This document shows, in pieces, positions 1-8,065 of a stretch of 10,692 nt of DNA. The DNA lies in assembly GCA_000436255.1 (NCBI GenBank), contig HF990805.1:15287-25978 (forward strand). The letters are read 5' to 3'. The notes under the pieces are model-generated. The model ran no database searches. It had not been told where the DNA came from and was given only the letters and a program-made list of their open reading frames with translations. Every line of letters starts with the position of its first letter. The stretch's first letter is position 1. Source of the DNA: Clostridium sp. CAG:1193 (GTDB lineage Bacteria > Bacillota_I > Bacilli_A > RF39 > UBA660). A program made the translations under genes and the position numbers.

Positions 1-2217
1 AATATAGTAGGGCATTGGGGAACTGTTCCAGGGCAAAACTTCATTTATGTTCATCTTAACAGAATAATTAAAAAGTATGATTTAAATATGATTTATATAT
101 CAGGCCCTGGACATGGTGGAAATGCAATGGTATCTCAAGCTTATTTAGAGGGAACTTATAGTGAGGTATATCCAAATATAAGTAGAGATATTGAAGGATT
201 AAAAAAACTATTTAAACAATTTAGTTTTCCGGGTGGAATATCATCCCATGTTGCACCTGAAACACCTGGATCAATAAATGAAGGCGGAGAACTTGGTTAT
301 AGTCTTTCTCATGCATATGGAGCAGTACTTGATAATCCAGATTTAATAGCAGCATGTGTAGTTGGTGATGGAGAAGCTGAAACAGGCCCTCTTGCTACAA
401 GTTGGCATTTAAATAAATTTATAAATCCTAAAACAGATGGTGTGGTTTTACCAATACTACATTTAAATGGTTATAAAATAGCTAATCCAACTATATTTTC
501 AAGAATTAGTATTGATGAGTTATTATCTTTCTTTAAAGGATGTGGATATGAGCCATACATAGTAAGTGATGATGATGATGATATACATGAAAAAATGGCT
601 TCAACTTTAGATACTATAATAGAAAAAATAAAAATGATTAAAAAAGAAGCGTTAAATAGCGATATAAGACCTATATGGCCGATGATAATATTAAGTACTA
701 AAAAGGGATGGACTGGTCCAAAAGAAGTACGTGGAAGTGTTATAGAAGGATCATTTAGGGCCCATCAAGTACCCGTTAGTATATCAAGAGAAAATCCAGA
801 AAACTTAGAAATATTAGAGAGTTGGTTAAAAAGTTATCATCCAGAAGAATTATTTCTTGATAACGGTAGATTAAAACCAGCCATAGAAGCACTAGCACCA
901 GTAGGTAATAGAAGAATGAGTGCTAACCCAATTACTAATGGAGGATTACTGTTAAAAGAACTTAGAACTCCTGATTTTAGAAATTTTAAAGTAGATATAA
1001 ATAAAAAAGGCGAAGTAGTCGCACAAGACATGAAAGTTTTAGGTAAATACGTAAAAGAATTAATAAGATTAAATGAAGATGCTAAAAACTTTAGAGTATT
1101 TGGACCTGACGAAGCATTATCAAATAGACTTAATTATATGTTTGATGTTACAAATAGACAATTTATGGCTACTAGATGCGAAAGTGATGAATTTTTAAGT
1201 AGTTATGGTAGAGTAATTGATTCATATTTATCTGAACATGCTTGTGAAGGCATGTTAGAAGGATATTTATTAACTGGAAGACATGGATTTTTCCATAGTT
1301 ATGAAGCATTCGTAAGAATTATTGATTCGATGGCATCACAACATGCTAAATGGTTAAAAGTTACAAGTGAACTACCTTGGAGAAAAGAAATATCTAGTTT
1401 AAACTATATTTTAACTAGTCATATATGGCAGCAAGATCATAATGGATATACACATCAAGACCCAGGATTCTTAAATCATCTTGTTACTAAAAAGGGGGAT
1501 ATAGTTAGAATGTATTTACCAATAGATGCAAATACATTATTATCTTGTTTTGATCATTGTATTAAAACTAAAAATTATATAAATGTAATAGTTGCAAGCA
1601 AACATGAAAGGCCACAATGGCTTACAATGGAAGAGGCAATTAAACATTGTACAGAAGGTATTGGTGTATTTAAATGGGCTAGTAATGATTTAGATAGCAA
1701 TCCTGATATAGTATTAGCATGTGCAGGAGATACTCCTACGCTAGAAGTACTTGCAGCAGTGCAAATATTAAATGAACGCCTTAAAGAGGTTAAAATAAGA
1801 GTAGTAAATGTAATAGATTTAATGAGACTAGAGAAAAAAGAAAAACATCCTCACGGACTATCTGATGCAGAATATGATATGCTATTTACAAAAGATAAGC
1901 CAATCATATTTGCATTCCATGGATATCCTTCATTAATACATCAACTAGTTTATAATAGGACTAACAAAAATATTCATGTTCACGGATATAAAGAAGAAGG
2001 AACTATAACAACACCTTTTGATATGAGAGTTCAAAATGAAATAGATAGATATCATTTAGTAATGGATGCGCTTAAATATTTAGAATTCTTAGGTGATAAA
2101 AGAACATCTTTAAATGAATGGTGTAAAAATAAATTACTTGAACACAATTTATATATTAGAGAATATGGTATAGATATGGATGAAATAAGAAACTTTAAAT
2201 GGAACAAAGAAAAATAG
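1..2217 (+). CDS. xfp: Phosphoketolase (xylulose-5-phosphate/fructose-6-phosphate), 5'-partial
   Basis: Thiamine-diphosphate enzyme of the cytosolic phosphoketolase pathway. It splits xylulose 5-phosphate (in many members also fructose 6-phosphate) with phosphate to give acetyl phosphate plus glyceraldehyde 3-phosphate (or erythrose 4-phosphate). The frame is open from base 1: the first ATG, at 88, is internal, because the 29 codons before it encode family sequence including GHWGTVPG and NFIYVHLNR. 738 residues are visible; members have about 790, so roughly 50 N-terminal residues lie outside. Visible signatures include GPGHGGNAM (about residues 36-44), ELGYSLSHAYG, the diphosphate/metal motif GDGEAETGP (122-130), and SFRAHQVP before the pyrimidine-binding half. 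No frameshift is seen; an acidic run of five Asp lies near residue 190. It ends in its own terminator, so it is probably transcribed separately from the genes downstream. Family assignment is very sure; substrate preference cannot be read here. Confidence 0.97.
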   Translation, partial: NIVGHWGTVPGQNFIYVHLNRIIKKYDLNMIYISGPGHGGNAMVSQAYLEGTYSEVYPNISRDIEGLKKLFKQFSFPGGISSHVAPETPGSINEGGELGYSLSHAYGAVLDNPDLIAACVVGDGEAETGPLATSWHLNKFINPKTDGVVLPILHLNGYKIANPTIFSRISIDELLSFFKGCGYEPYIVSDDDDDIHEKMASTLDTIIEKIKMIKKEALNSDIRPIWPMIILSTKKGWTGPKEVRGSVIEGSFRAHQVPVSISRENPENLEILESWLKSYHPEELFLDNGRLKPAIEALAPVGNRRMSANPITNGGLLLKELRTPDFRNFKVDINKKGEVVAQDMKVLGKYVKELIRLNEDAKNFRVFGPDEALSNRLNYMFDVTNRQFMATRCESDEFLSSYGRVIDSYLSEHACEGMLEGYLLTGRHGFFHSYEAFVRIIDSMASQHAKWLKVTSELPWRKEISSLNYILTSHIWQQDHNGYTHQDPGFLNHLVTKKGDIVRMYLPIDANTLLSCFDHCIKTKNYINVIVASKHERPQWLTMEEAIKHCTEGIGVFKWASNDLDSNPDIVLACAGDTPTLEVLAAVQILNERLKEVKIRVVNVIDLMRLEKKEKHPHGLSDAEYDMLFTKDKPIIFAFHGYPSLIHQLVYNRTNKNIHVHGYKEEGTITTPFDMRVQNEIDRYHLVMDALKYLEFLGDKRTSLNEWCKNKLLEHNLYIREYGIDMDEIRNFKWNKEK

Positions 2218-2237
2218 GATTTTCCTATTTTTTCTTT
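2206..2237 (+). terminator. Intrinsic terminator of the phosphoketolase gene
   Basis: AAAGAAAAATAGG (2206-2218) pairs with CCTATTTTTTCTTT (2224-2237), with one extra T in the 3' arm and a short ATTTT loop. The T-rich 3' arm doubles as the U-tract. The stop codon TAG (2215-2217) lies inside the 5' arm, so terminating ribosomes would cover it. G+C in the stem is low, so efficiency is uncertain. Confidence 0.7.
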
Positions 2238-2248
2238 ATAATTTATAG

Positions 2249-2254
2249 TATAAT
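2249..2254 (+). promoter_or_regulatory. Possible sigma-A -10 box for the VTT-domain gene
   Basis: A perfect TATAAT lies 20 bases before the ATG at 2275 and just after the upstream terminator, where a promoter is expected. The -35 region falls in the T-rich terminator arm and does not resemble TTGACA, so this rests on the -10 box and its position. The predicted leader is about 14 nt and contains the ribosome binding site AAGGTGA (2264-2270). Confidence 0.4.
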
Positions 2255-2274
2255 TATTTTGTTAAGGTGATTTT

Positions 2275-2847
2275 ATGGAAGGCATATATGATTTTATAAT
2301 GAATTTAATTAGTAGTGTTGGTGCAAGTAGTTTAATTATTAATTCTTTATTAATATTAGTTGAATCAATAATTCCACCATTACCATTATCTTTATTTATA
2401 ACAATTTTATTTGTAAATTATGGCCCGTTTTTAGGCTTTTTAATATCATGGATTTTTACATGTTTAGGTTGTATTATGTCTTTTTACTTATTTCAAACAG
2501 CATTTAAAGGTTTTGTTGATAGAAAGTTAAGAAAAAATAAATACGCAAATAGATTATTATCAATAATAGATAATATAAGTTTTAGTAATTTCGTATTAAT
2601 TATTTCTCTACCATTTACACCAGCATTTTTAGTAAATATTGTTGCAGGTATATCAAAAATGGATATTAAAAAGTTTTTACCCGCTATATTACTTGGGAAA
2701 ATAGTATTAGTAATATTTTGGGGTTATATGGGAACAACGCTTTTAGAATCTTTGAGAAATCCTATAGTAATAATTAAGGTAATAATACTTTTAATAATAA
2801 TTTATATAGTTAGCAAATTAGTAAATAAAAAATTAAATTTAGAATAA
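2275..2847 (+). CDS. VTT-domain (DedA/TVP38-TMEM64 type) integral membrane protein
   Basis: A 190-residue hydrophobic protein of the VTT (SNARE-associated Golgi) superfamily. Members are inner-membrane proteins implicated in lipid flipping and membrane homeostasis. The family pattern is visible: an acidic residue followed by a proline turn (ESIIPPLPLS, about residues 30-39) in the first re-entrant region, and a second re-entrant motif ISLPFTPAFLVNIVAGISKM (about 110-129) followed by a Lys/Phe-containing stretch. Both halves are flanked by hydrophobic segments, and a final helix near 163-183 ends in a basic tail. The second motif carries Leu where many DedA proteins have Arg (F-x-R-x-x-P), which fits the TVP38 branch or a divergent member. 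The ATG at 2275 follows AAGGTGA with a four-base gap. Its stop overlaps the ribosome binding site of the hydrolase, so the two are co-transcribed. Family likely, exact subfamily and substrate unknown. Confidence 0.8.
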   Translation: MEGIYDFIMNLISSVGASSLIINSLLILVESIIPPLPLSLFITILFVNYGPFLGFLISWIFTCLGCIMSFYLFQTAFKGFVDRKLRKNKYANRLLSIIDNISFSNFVLIISLPFTPAFLVNIVAGISKMDIKKFLPAILLGKIVLVIFWGYMGTTLLESLRNPIVIIKVIILLIIIYIVSKLVNKKLNLE

Positions 2848-2856
2848 GGAGGATTT

Positions 2857-3573
2857 ATGAAACTTAGAAAAGCTGTACTTATAATACATGGTTTTGCAGG
2901 TGGTACTTATGATGAGGAAAGGCTGGCATTTTATTTAACAATGCATAATTATGATGTATTTACTTTTACATTACCAGGGCATGACAAAATATTTTTTAAT
3001 AAGGTAACAAAAGATGATTGGATTGATTCATGTAGAAATCATATAGAAAAACTTATTAAAAATGGTTATAAAAATATATATGTAATTGGGCATAGTATGG
3101 GTGGAATACTAGCAAGTTATCTTGCTGCAAATTATAACGAAGTAAAAAAACTTGTATTAATTGCTCCTGCATTTAAATATCTAACATTTGAAGAAAACGA
3201 TTTAAATGTTATGTCTGTTATTAAAAATAGTCCTAAAATATGTGAGGATTACGGGACTAAAACGATATTTTCAAGAATGCTACAATTTCCAACTTCAGTA
3301 ATTAAAGAATTTATGCATTTGGTTGATATATCTAAAGAAATACCATCTAAAGTTAGTTGTAGTACCTTAATAATACAAGGTGATGATGATAAAATAGTGC
3401 CAATTGAAAGTAGTGAATTTGTTTTTGAACATTTAAATACAAAAAAGAAATATTTAAAAATTATACATAATTTAACTCATGATGTATTTAGATGTGATGA
3501 AGATGAAGCTATATGTAACATAATATATAAATTTTTAAGGTTTGGTGTGTGTAGTAATGGTAAAAATAAATAA
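2857..3573 (+). CDS. Alpha/beta hydrolase (carboxylesterase / monoacylglycerol-lipase-like)
   Basis: A 238-residue cytoplasmic serine hydrolase with no signal peptide. The full catalytic set can be placed: oxyanion segment HGFAGG (11-16), nucleophile elbow GHSMGG with Ser80, acid in GDDDKIVP (most likely Asp178), and base in THDVF (His208). A short lid region lies around residues 108-150. Length and motifs match small esterases of the Est30/YvaK and monoacylglycerol-lipase type, which hydrolyse short- to medium-chain acyl esters; the real substrate cannot be told. The start at 2857 is preceded by a strong AAGGAGGA (2846-2853) that overlaps the stop codon of the membrane protein gene. The 3' end overlaps the start region of the DNA glycosylase gene. 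A lipid-related substrate would fit the membrane-protein neighbour, but that is inference. Confidence 0.88.
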   Translation: MKLRKAVLIIHGFAGGTYDEERLAFYLTMHNYDVFTFTLPGHDKIFFNKVTKDDWIDSCRNHIEKLIKNGYKNIYVIGHSMGGILASYLAANYNEVKKLVLIAPAFKYLTFEENDLNVMSVIKNSPKICEDYGTKTIFSRMLQFPTSVIKEFMHLVDISKEIPSKVSCSTLIIQGDDDKIVPIESSEFVFEHLNTKKKYLKIIHNLTHDVFRCDEDEAICNIIYKFLRFGVCSNGKNK

Positions 3574-4381
3574 AGGTGACATTAAACTTTATGACACGAT
3601 TACGTGTGGTCAAATATTTAGATATAGCATTTTAGATAATAAATATACAATAATACTAAGTGATAGAGTAGTTACTTTATATGAAGATGATAAATATATT
3701 TATATTGATGCATCTAATGAAGATGATATTGAAAATATAATTAAAGATTATCTTGATTTAAATAGAGATTATAATGAAATTTGTAATAAATTAGTTAAAA
3801 ATGATAAATTAATAGAGGGTATAGTAAATGAATGTGCGGGTTTTAAAATAATTCATAGTTATCCTTTTGAGACAATAATATCATACATGATAAGTGCGAA
3901 TAACAATGTAAAAAACATTCAAAAAAGTGTTAATTTATTATCAGAAAAATATGGTAAAAAAGTACATTTTAATGATTGTGATTATTATTTATTTCCAAAT
4001 TTAAATGATATTAAAAATTTATCTATAGATGATTTAAATGAATTAAAACTTGGTTTTAGAAGTACCTATATACATGACTTTTTAAATAAAATTACTATAG
4101 AAGATATAAATAATATAAGCAATATGAAAACAGATGATGCACTTAATTATTTAATGAGTTTTAAAGGAATTGGGATAAAAATTGCATCTTGTATACTTTT
4201 GTTTGGATATTCTAGATTAGATGTATATCCAATAGATACATGGGTTAAAAAGTATATGAGTGATACTTATAATATTTCTGATACAAAAAAAATAGAAGAA
4301 TTTGCAAAAGAAAAATATAATGAATATTCTGGTCTTGTAATACAATATATGTTTCATTCTAAAAGAAATAAACTTCACTAA
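3557..4381 (+). CDS. ogg: 8-oxoguanine DNA glycosylase/AP lyase (OGG1-type)
   Basis: A 274-residue base-excision-repair enzyme of the helix-hairpin-helix-GPD superfamily that removes 8-oxoguanine from DNA and nicks the abasic site. The OGG N-terminal motif appears as CGQIFRY (17-23). The hairpin and catalytic region reads FKGIGIKIASC then YPIDTW: Lys208 aligns with the Schiff-base lysine (Lys249 of human OGG1) and Asp227 with its Asp268, with the same spacing of 19. Both catalytic residues are therefore kept. The start is ambiguous. I use ATG 3557, which has GGTG at 3544-3547 upstream. TTG 3542 and GTG 3545 are in frame, and GTG 3545 has AAGG four bases upstream. With the ATG the gene overlaps the hydrolase gene by 17 bases, suggesting translational coupling. 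Its TAA overlaps the stop of the convergent gerAB-like gene. Confidence 0.9.
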   Translation: MVKINKGDIKLYDTITCGQIFRYSILDNKYTIILSDRVVTLYEDDKYIYIDASNEDDIENIIKDYLDLNRDYNEICNKLVKNDKLIEGIVNECAGFKIIHSYPFETIISYMISANNNVKNIQKSVNLLSEKYGKKVHFNDCDYYLFPNLNDIKNLSIDDLNELKLGFRSTYIHDFLNKITIEDINNISNMKTDDALNYLMSFKGIGIKIASCILLFGYSRLDVYPIDTWVKKYMSDTYNISDTKKIEEFAKEKYNEYSGLVIQYMFHSKRNKLH

Positions 4382-4395
4382 TTTTTGTGAAGTTT
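4370..4395. terminator. Bidirectional terminator between the glycosylase and gerAB-like genes
   Basis: AAACTTCAC (4370-4378) and GTGAAGTTT (4387-4395) form a perfect 9-bp stem around the 8-base loop TAATTTTT. Plus-strand transcripts continue into TATTTT; minus-strand transcripts continue into ATTTCTTTT, so it can serve both convergent units. Both stop codons (TAA at 4379-4381 plus, TAG at 4380-4378 minus) lie at the base of the loop. Confidence 0.75.
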
Positions 4396-5391
4396 TATTT
4401 TAAGTGTGAAGCTTGCAAATAAAGTTATTAATATTAAGTTAGAAACTATATAAAATTTCTTCGAAAATATAAGTGCAATAGTTGTATCTTTATACAAATA
4501 TACAGATAAAAGTATTAATAATATAGTAACAAATAAAGAAGTTATCTTAAATTTATTTTTCTTTAAATTAATACAATTATTAAGAAAATAAAATATAGAG
4601 TAGAGTAGTATTGTTATAGTCATAAAATAATCAATTATAAAATAAAATGACAATATATTTTCTACATTTGCTATAAAGCCATATTTTATTTTTTTTAATG
4701 TAAAATATGCAGGATAACTAAATAAAGATATATATTCATAATTATATATAGTCATTATATAAAAAGTAATAAACATTATAGATAAAGTAGAAGTGACATA
4801 TCCATATATTAATGCTTTATTATACGTTTTATAAGTTTCATCATTTTTTGGGACAATACTTAAAAATAATATTGGACTAATCATATATATAACATAATAT
4901 ATAGATCCTTTCATAATATTAAATGCACTACTTGAAAGTATAGGCTTTAAGTTATTTATATCAATTAAATTTAATAATGCAAAATCATTAATAAAGAATA
5001 TAACTAAACTTATAATAAATAGTATTATACCTGTTCTTCCTATAGTCTCTATTCCTTTATGACAAATATGTATAATAGGAAAAATAAATAATATTGCAAT
5101 AAATATATTTGGTGTTTCAAATAAATATTTAACATTTGCAAAATTAATAAAATCATTTGTAATAGTTATTAAATTATAAAATAAAAATATAATGATTATA
5201 AAACTTAATATTTTTGTTGTTTTTTCTTTAAAAATGCTATTTAAAAAATCAAATAAATTTATATTTCTTTTATTTATATAGCAAAGTAATAATATTGGTA
5301 TTATTCCTAAAATGCTACCAATTAAAATTGATATTAATGTATCATATTTACTTATTTCTATTATATTTTCTATACCAAATCCATGAAACAT
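4378..5391 (-). CDS. Spore germination receptor subunit B (GerAB/GerKB-type permease)
   Basis: Polytopic membrane subunit of a germinant receptor, from the spore germination/APC amino-acid transporter superfamily. Together with the A and C subunits it senses nutrients at the spore inner membrane. From the first ATG there are 337 residues with about nine or ten hydrophobic segments, loops rich in Asn/Lys/Tyr, and a short basic tail. GerAB proteins usually have about 360 residues. The ATG at 5391 falls within the first membrane-segment region, just after sequence that is itself family-like (see the extension at 5392-5469), so the real N-terminus is probably upstream; with it the length becomes 363. 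A weak AGGG six bases before ATG 5391 could allow a short form. It is last in the A-C-B operon. The family call rests on the membrane pattern, the G-x-G region and operon context; individual motifs are weakly conserved. Confidence 0.88.
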   Translation of the reverse strand: MFHGFGIENIIEISKYDTLISILIGSILGIIPILLLCYINKRNINLFDFLNSIFKEKTTKILSFIIIIFLFYNLITITNDFINFANVKYLFETPNIFIAILFIFPIIHICHKGIETIGRTGIILFIISLVIFFINDFALLNLIDINNLKPILSSSAFNIMKGSIYYVIYMISPILFLSIVPKNDETYKTYNKALIYGYVTSTLSIMFITFYIMTIYNYEYISLFSYPAYFTLKKIKYGFIANVENILSFYFIIDYFMTITILLYSIFYFLNNCINLKKNKFKITSLFVTILLILLSVYLYKDTTIALIFSKKFYIVSNLILITLFASFTLKIKLHKN

Positions 5392-5469
5392 AGATCGCCC
5401 TAGAAATGTAGTTAAAACAAAATACTCTAATGAATTAATTTTTGAATTGTTAAATATATTATTTAATAT
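5392..5469 (-). other. Upstream continuation of the gerAB-like frame without ATG, GTG or TTG
   Basis: The frame of the B subunit stays open 27 codons upstream of ATG 5391, up to a TGA at 5475-5473. It encodes INSLEYFVLTTFLGRS directly before MFHGFGIENI, which fits the first transmembrane segment of GerAB proteins. No ATG, GTG or TTG occurs in this stretch. A good ribosome binding site, AAGGTGA (5482-5476), stands six bases before an ATA codon at 5469-5467, which would give 363 residues. Alternatively, one base fewer in the A5 run (plus-strand T run 5469-5473) would join this frame to ATG 5476. Confidence 0.6.
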
Positions 5470-6626
5470 TTTTCATCACCTTCTTTAATTATTCCTTTTT
5501 GTATTATTTCTGTCTTAATTTTAATATTTCTTTTCATGGATTTAATCATATTTTTTATATTATCTTTGTTATTTTTATAATAAATATAATTATTTTGGTA
5601 TATATATTTGCCTATACCTAAAAAATCACTTTCATTATGTTCTTTTGCTTCATCAATTAAATCATTCATTATACTTTTAATGCTATCTGTTAATTTTTGT
5701 TCTAACTTTTTTATTTCACTTTCTTTTTTTATATCTATATTACAATTAAGTTCTGAAATTGCACTTTTAATAAATACATCAATATTTACTGTATTAGTAT
5801 TTATATCATACGTTAATTTAGAACTATTTTTTAAAAGTTCAACACTACTATATGTATTTTTGTCACATTTAAATGAAATAACATTAGATACTATATCTCC
5901 ATATATTAAGTTATATCCTAAAGATGCACTTTCAGTTAAATAGGTTAAAAATTTGGTATTTTTAAATATTCCTAATTTATTTACAATAACAAGTCTTATT
6001 TCAGGATTAATTTCTTCATTTATAGTACTATTTTCTTTAATTGTAATAGCAGGTATAACAGCATCTACTCCTGTTTGTAATACATTAGATACAAACTTAT
6101 CAAATGTAATATCAGAAATATGACCTTGTTCTTTTGATGAGTATTCTATACTTGATGATATATTTTCTGCTGGAATTGTTTCATATGGTGTAATTAAACT
6201 CATAATATCTGAAACTTTAGCATCTTTACTAACAAGTATTTTAAAGTCTTTAGATACTTCTGTATCTCTTAAAAATAAATCAAATATTTCACTTATATCT
6301 TCTTTTGCAATTTTATTAGATACAACTACAGTTTCTAAATGACCAGCATATAACTTTTTAGGAGATTCAAGTACTAAATTTCTTAAAGCCTCATGTATAG
6401 TTTTTCCATTTGAATGATATACAATAATTTCAGGACTAGAACTGCTAGTATTTTCACTACTTTTCATACTCGTATTAAGAACTTGTGTTGTAATTTCATA
6501 CATTCCATCTTTAATATCAATTCCAATAGATGATGCAATTGCCATATCAGATAATTCTCTATAATCACTACAGCCAGTAAGTAATATAAGTATTACTATA
6601 ATTAGTATAACTTTAATCTTTTTCAT
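5463..6626 (-). CDS. Spore germination receptor lipoprotein subunit C (GerAC/GerKC-type)
   Basis: A 387-residue lipoprotein subunit of the germinant receptor, exported and anchored at the outer face of the spore inner membrane by diacylglycerol on a cysteine. The signal peptide has a basic start, a run of Ile/Leu/Val and the lipobox LTGC, with Cys19 as the modified residue. It is followed by a GerAC-like YRELSDMAIASSIGID (compare the usual D-x-R-E-I-x-x-L-x-x-x-x-x-x-G-I-D). The middle contains an SPKKLYAGHLETVVVS segment and a DLFLRD segment typical of domain 2; the C-terminal third is Lys/Asn-rich, as in the B3/4-type GerAC domain. Length is normal. The start ATG 6626 follows AGAGGT and overlaps the end of the A subunit gene by 14 bases, indicating translational coupling. 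Its stop overlaps the presumed start of the B subunit. Confidence 0.93.
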   Translation of the reverse strand: MKKIKVILIIVILILLTGCSDYRELSDMAIASSIGIDIKDGMYEITTQVLNTSMKSSENTSSSSPEIIVYHSNGKTIHEALRNLVLESPKKLYAGHLETVVVSNKIAKEDISEIFDLFLRDTEVSKDFKILVSKDAKVSDIMSLITPYETIPAENISSSIEYSSKEQGHISDITFDKFVSNVLQTGVDAVIPAITIKENSTINEEINPEIRLVIVNKLGIFKNTKFLTYLTESASLGYNLIYGDIVSNVISFKCDKNTYSSVELLKNSSKLTYDINTNTVNIDVFIKSAISELNCNIDIKKESEIKKLEQKLTDSIKSIMNDLIDEAKEHNESDFLGIGKYIYQNNYIYYKNNKDNIKNMIKSMKRNIKIKTEIIQKGIIKEGDEKY

Positions 6627-8049
6627 ATTTACCTCTTATTCTATTTTTATTTGCAGTAAGCATATTTCTTATACTCATTTTATATTTTTCATTAAGTACT
6701 ATATCATTTCCTTGATCTACTTTATAAAAAGGTGCAGTAGGATATAGATATGGCACGCCAAATGAATTTATACTAGTTATTTCTGCAATTAAAAGTATAA
6801 AAGATATAAATACACCTATCATACCAGAAATACTTGCAATCACCATAAATAAAAGTCTCCATAATTTAATTACATTTGATACATCATTTACATTAAATAT
6901 CATTTCACTAATTGCAGTTATTGCTATAACAATAACCATAATGGGACTTACTAAACCAGCATTTACAGCTGCATCGCCAAGTACTAAAGCACCGACTATA
7001 GAAAGAGCACTACCTAATGTAGATGGTGTTCTTATATCAGTTTCTCTTAATATTTCAAATGTAACAGTAAGAACTAAAGCTTCAATTATAGTGGGAAATG
7101 GAACACCATGCTTTTGTATTGCAAAATTAACTAATAATCCTGGCGGAATTATTTCATGATTATATGTAATAAGCGCTATATAAATAGCAGGTAAGCTAAC
7201 GCTTATAATAAATGCTGCCATGCGCATAATTCTTGTATATGTTATTCCTTTATTATTTTGATAATAATCATCCATCGTATGAAAAAACTCCATAAAAAAT
7301 GCAGGAAGTAATATTACATATGGTGTATTTTCAACAACAATTGCAATTTTTCCATTTAAAAGCTTGTATGATACTAAATCAGGTCTTTCAGTTGATAGTA
7401 CACTTGGAAATAATGATTTATCATCTCTAATAAATTCATATATGTAATTACTATCAGGTATTGAATCAATATCTATTTTTTTTATCCTTTCTTTTACTAG
7501 ATTGACTATATTTTTATCTACAATATCATCTACATACATAATACCTACTTTAGTATTACTTTTTTTACCAATTTTTACTTCTTCTAACCATAATTTTTCA
7601 TTTCTAATTCTTTTTCTAATAAGCCCTATATTAGTTTGATAATTTTCTGTAAATGCATCTTTTGGTCCTTTAATAGTCTTTTCATTATCAGCTTTGTTAA
7701 TCCCACTATCTAACTGTTTTCTAAATTCAAGCGCTATATACTTATCATCAACTATAATAACTAAAAAACCAGAGAATAAATTATCAATTATCTCGTCTAT
7801 TTTATTTATTTCTTTAACACTAAAATTTGGAATATATTCCTTAATATAATCATATAAATTAAGAAATTTCTTTTTATTTAATTTAAGATAACTTAAATAT
7901 TCAAGCACAAAATCATTAATGTTTTTAGTATCACATAAAGTATCAAAAAATAATAAATTAATTTTCTTTTTAGAAATATTAAGTTTTTTAATTACAAAAT
8001 CAGGACTATTTCCAAATCTGTTTTTTAACTCATTAATTATATTTTCCAT
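6613..8049 (-). CDS. Spore germination receptor subunit A (GerAA/GerKA-type)
   Basis: A 478-residue inner-membrane subunit of the germinant receptor and first gene of the operon; family members have about 480-500 residues. The soluble N-terminal domain (about 1-235) contains the signature GPKDAFTENYQTNIGLIRKR (128-147). Next come STERPD (219-224) and the glycine/aspartate-type loop NGKIAIVVENTPYVILLPAF (232-251), which precedes the membrane domain. Membrane segments lie at about 277-297, 320-335, 345-385 and 398-424, with the family motif REtDIRTP (335-342) and GDAAVNAGLVSP between them. The C-terminal cytoplasmic tail is short and basic. The ATG at 8049 has GGTGG six bases upstream. The gene is divergent from the rRNA methyltransferase gene, with only 57 bases between start codons. 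Its order with C then B resembles gerK-like operons of clostridia. Which germinant it recognises cannot be deduced. Confidence 0.96.
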   Translation of the reverse strand: MENIINELKNRFGNSPDFVIKKLNISKKKINLLFFDTLCDTKNINDFVLEYLSYLKLNKKKFLNLYDYIKEYIPNFSVKEINKIDEIIDNLFSGFLVIIVDDKYIALEFRKQLDSGINKADNEKTIKGPKDAFTENYQTNIGLIRKRIRNEKLWLEEVKIGKKSNTKVGIMYVDDIVDKNIVNLVKERIKKIDIDSIPDSNYIYEFIRDDKSLFPSVLSTERPDLVSYKLLNGKIAIVVENTPYVILLPAFFMEFFHTMDDYYQNNKGITYTRIMRMAAFIISVSLPAIYIALITYNHEIIPPGLLVNFAIQKHGVPFPTIIEALVLTVTFEILRETDIRTPSTLGSALSIVGALVLGDAAVNAGLVSPIMVIVIAITAISEMIFNVNDVSNVIKLWRLLFMVIASISGMIGVFISFILLIAEITSINSFGVPYLYPTAPFYKVDQGNDIVLNEKYKMSIRNMLTANKNRIRGKYEKD

Positions 8050-8065
8050 TTTGTACCACCATTTC

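Noticed and set aside
88..90. ATG 88 as start of phosphoketolase
   Set aside because: The conserved N-terminal motifs GHWGT and NFIYVHLNR are encoded before it in the same open frame, so the gene begins outside the window.
565..580. GAT repeat coding five Asp in phosphoketolase
   Set aside because: Short acidic loop in a variable part of the protein; no evidence of a tandem-repeat locus.
6941..7159. Open frame on the plus strand opposite the germination A subunit, and similar antisense frames at 837-1031, 5608-5943, 8514-8720 and 9403-9585
   Set aside because: Each lies wholly within a well-supported gene on the other strand, has no ribosome binding site, and encodes low-complexity hydrophobic sequence typical of reverse-strand AT-rich coding DNA.
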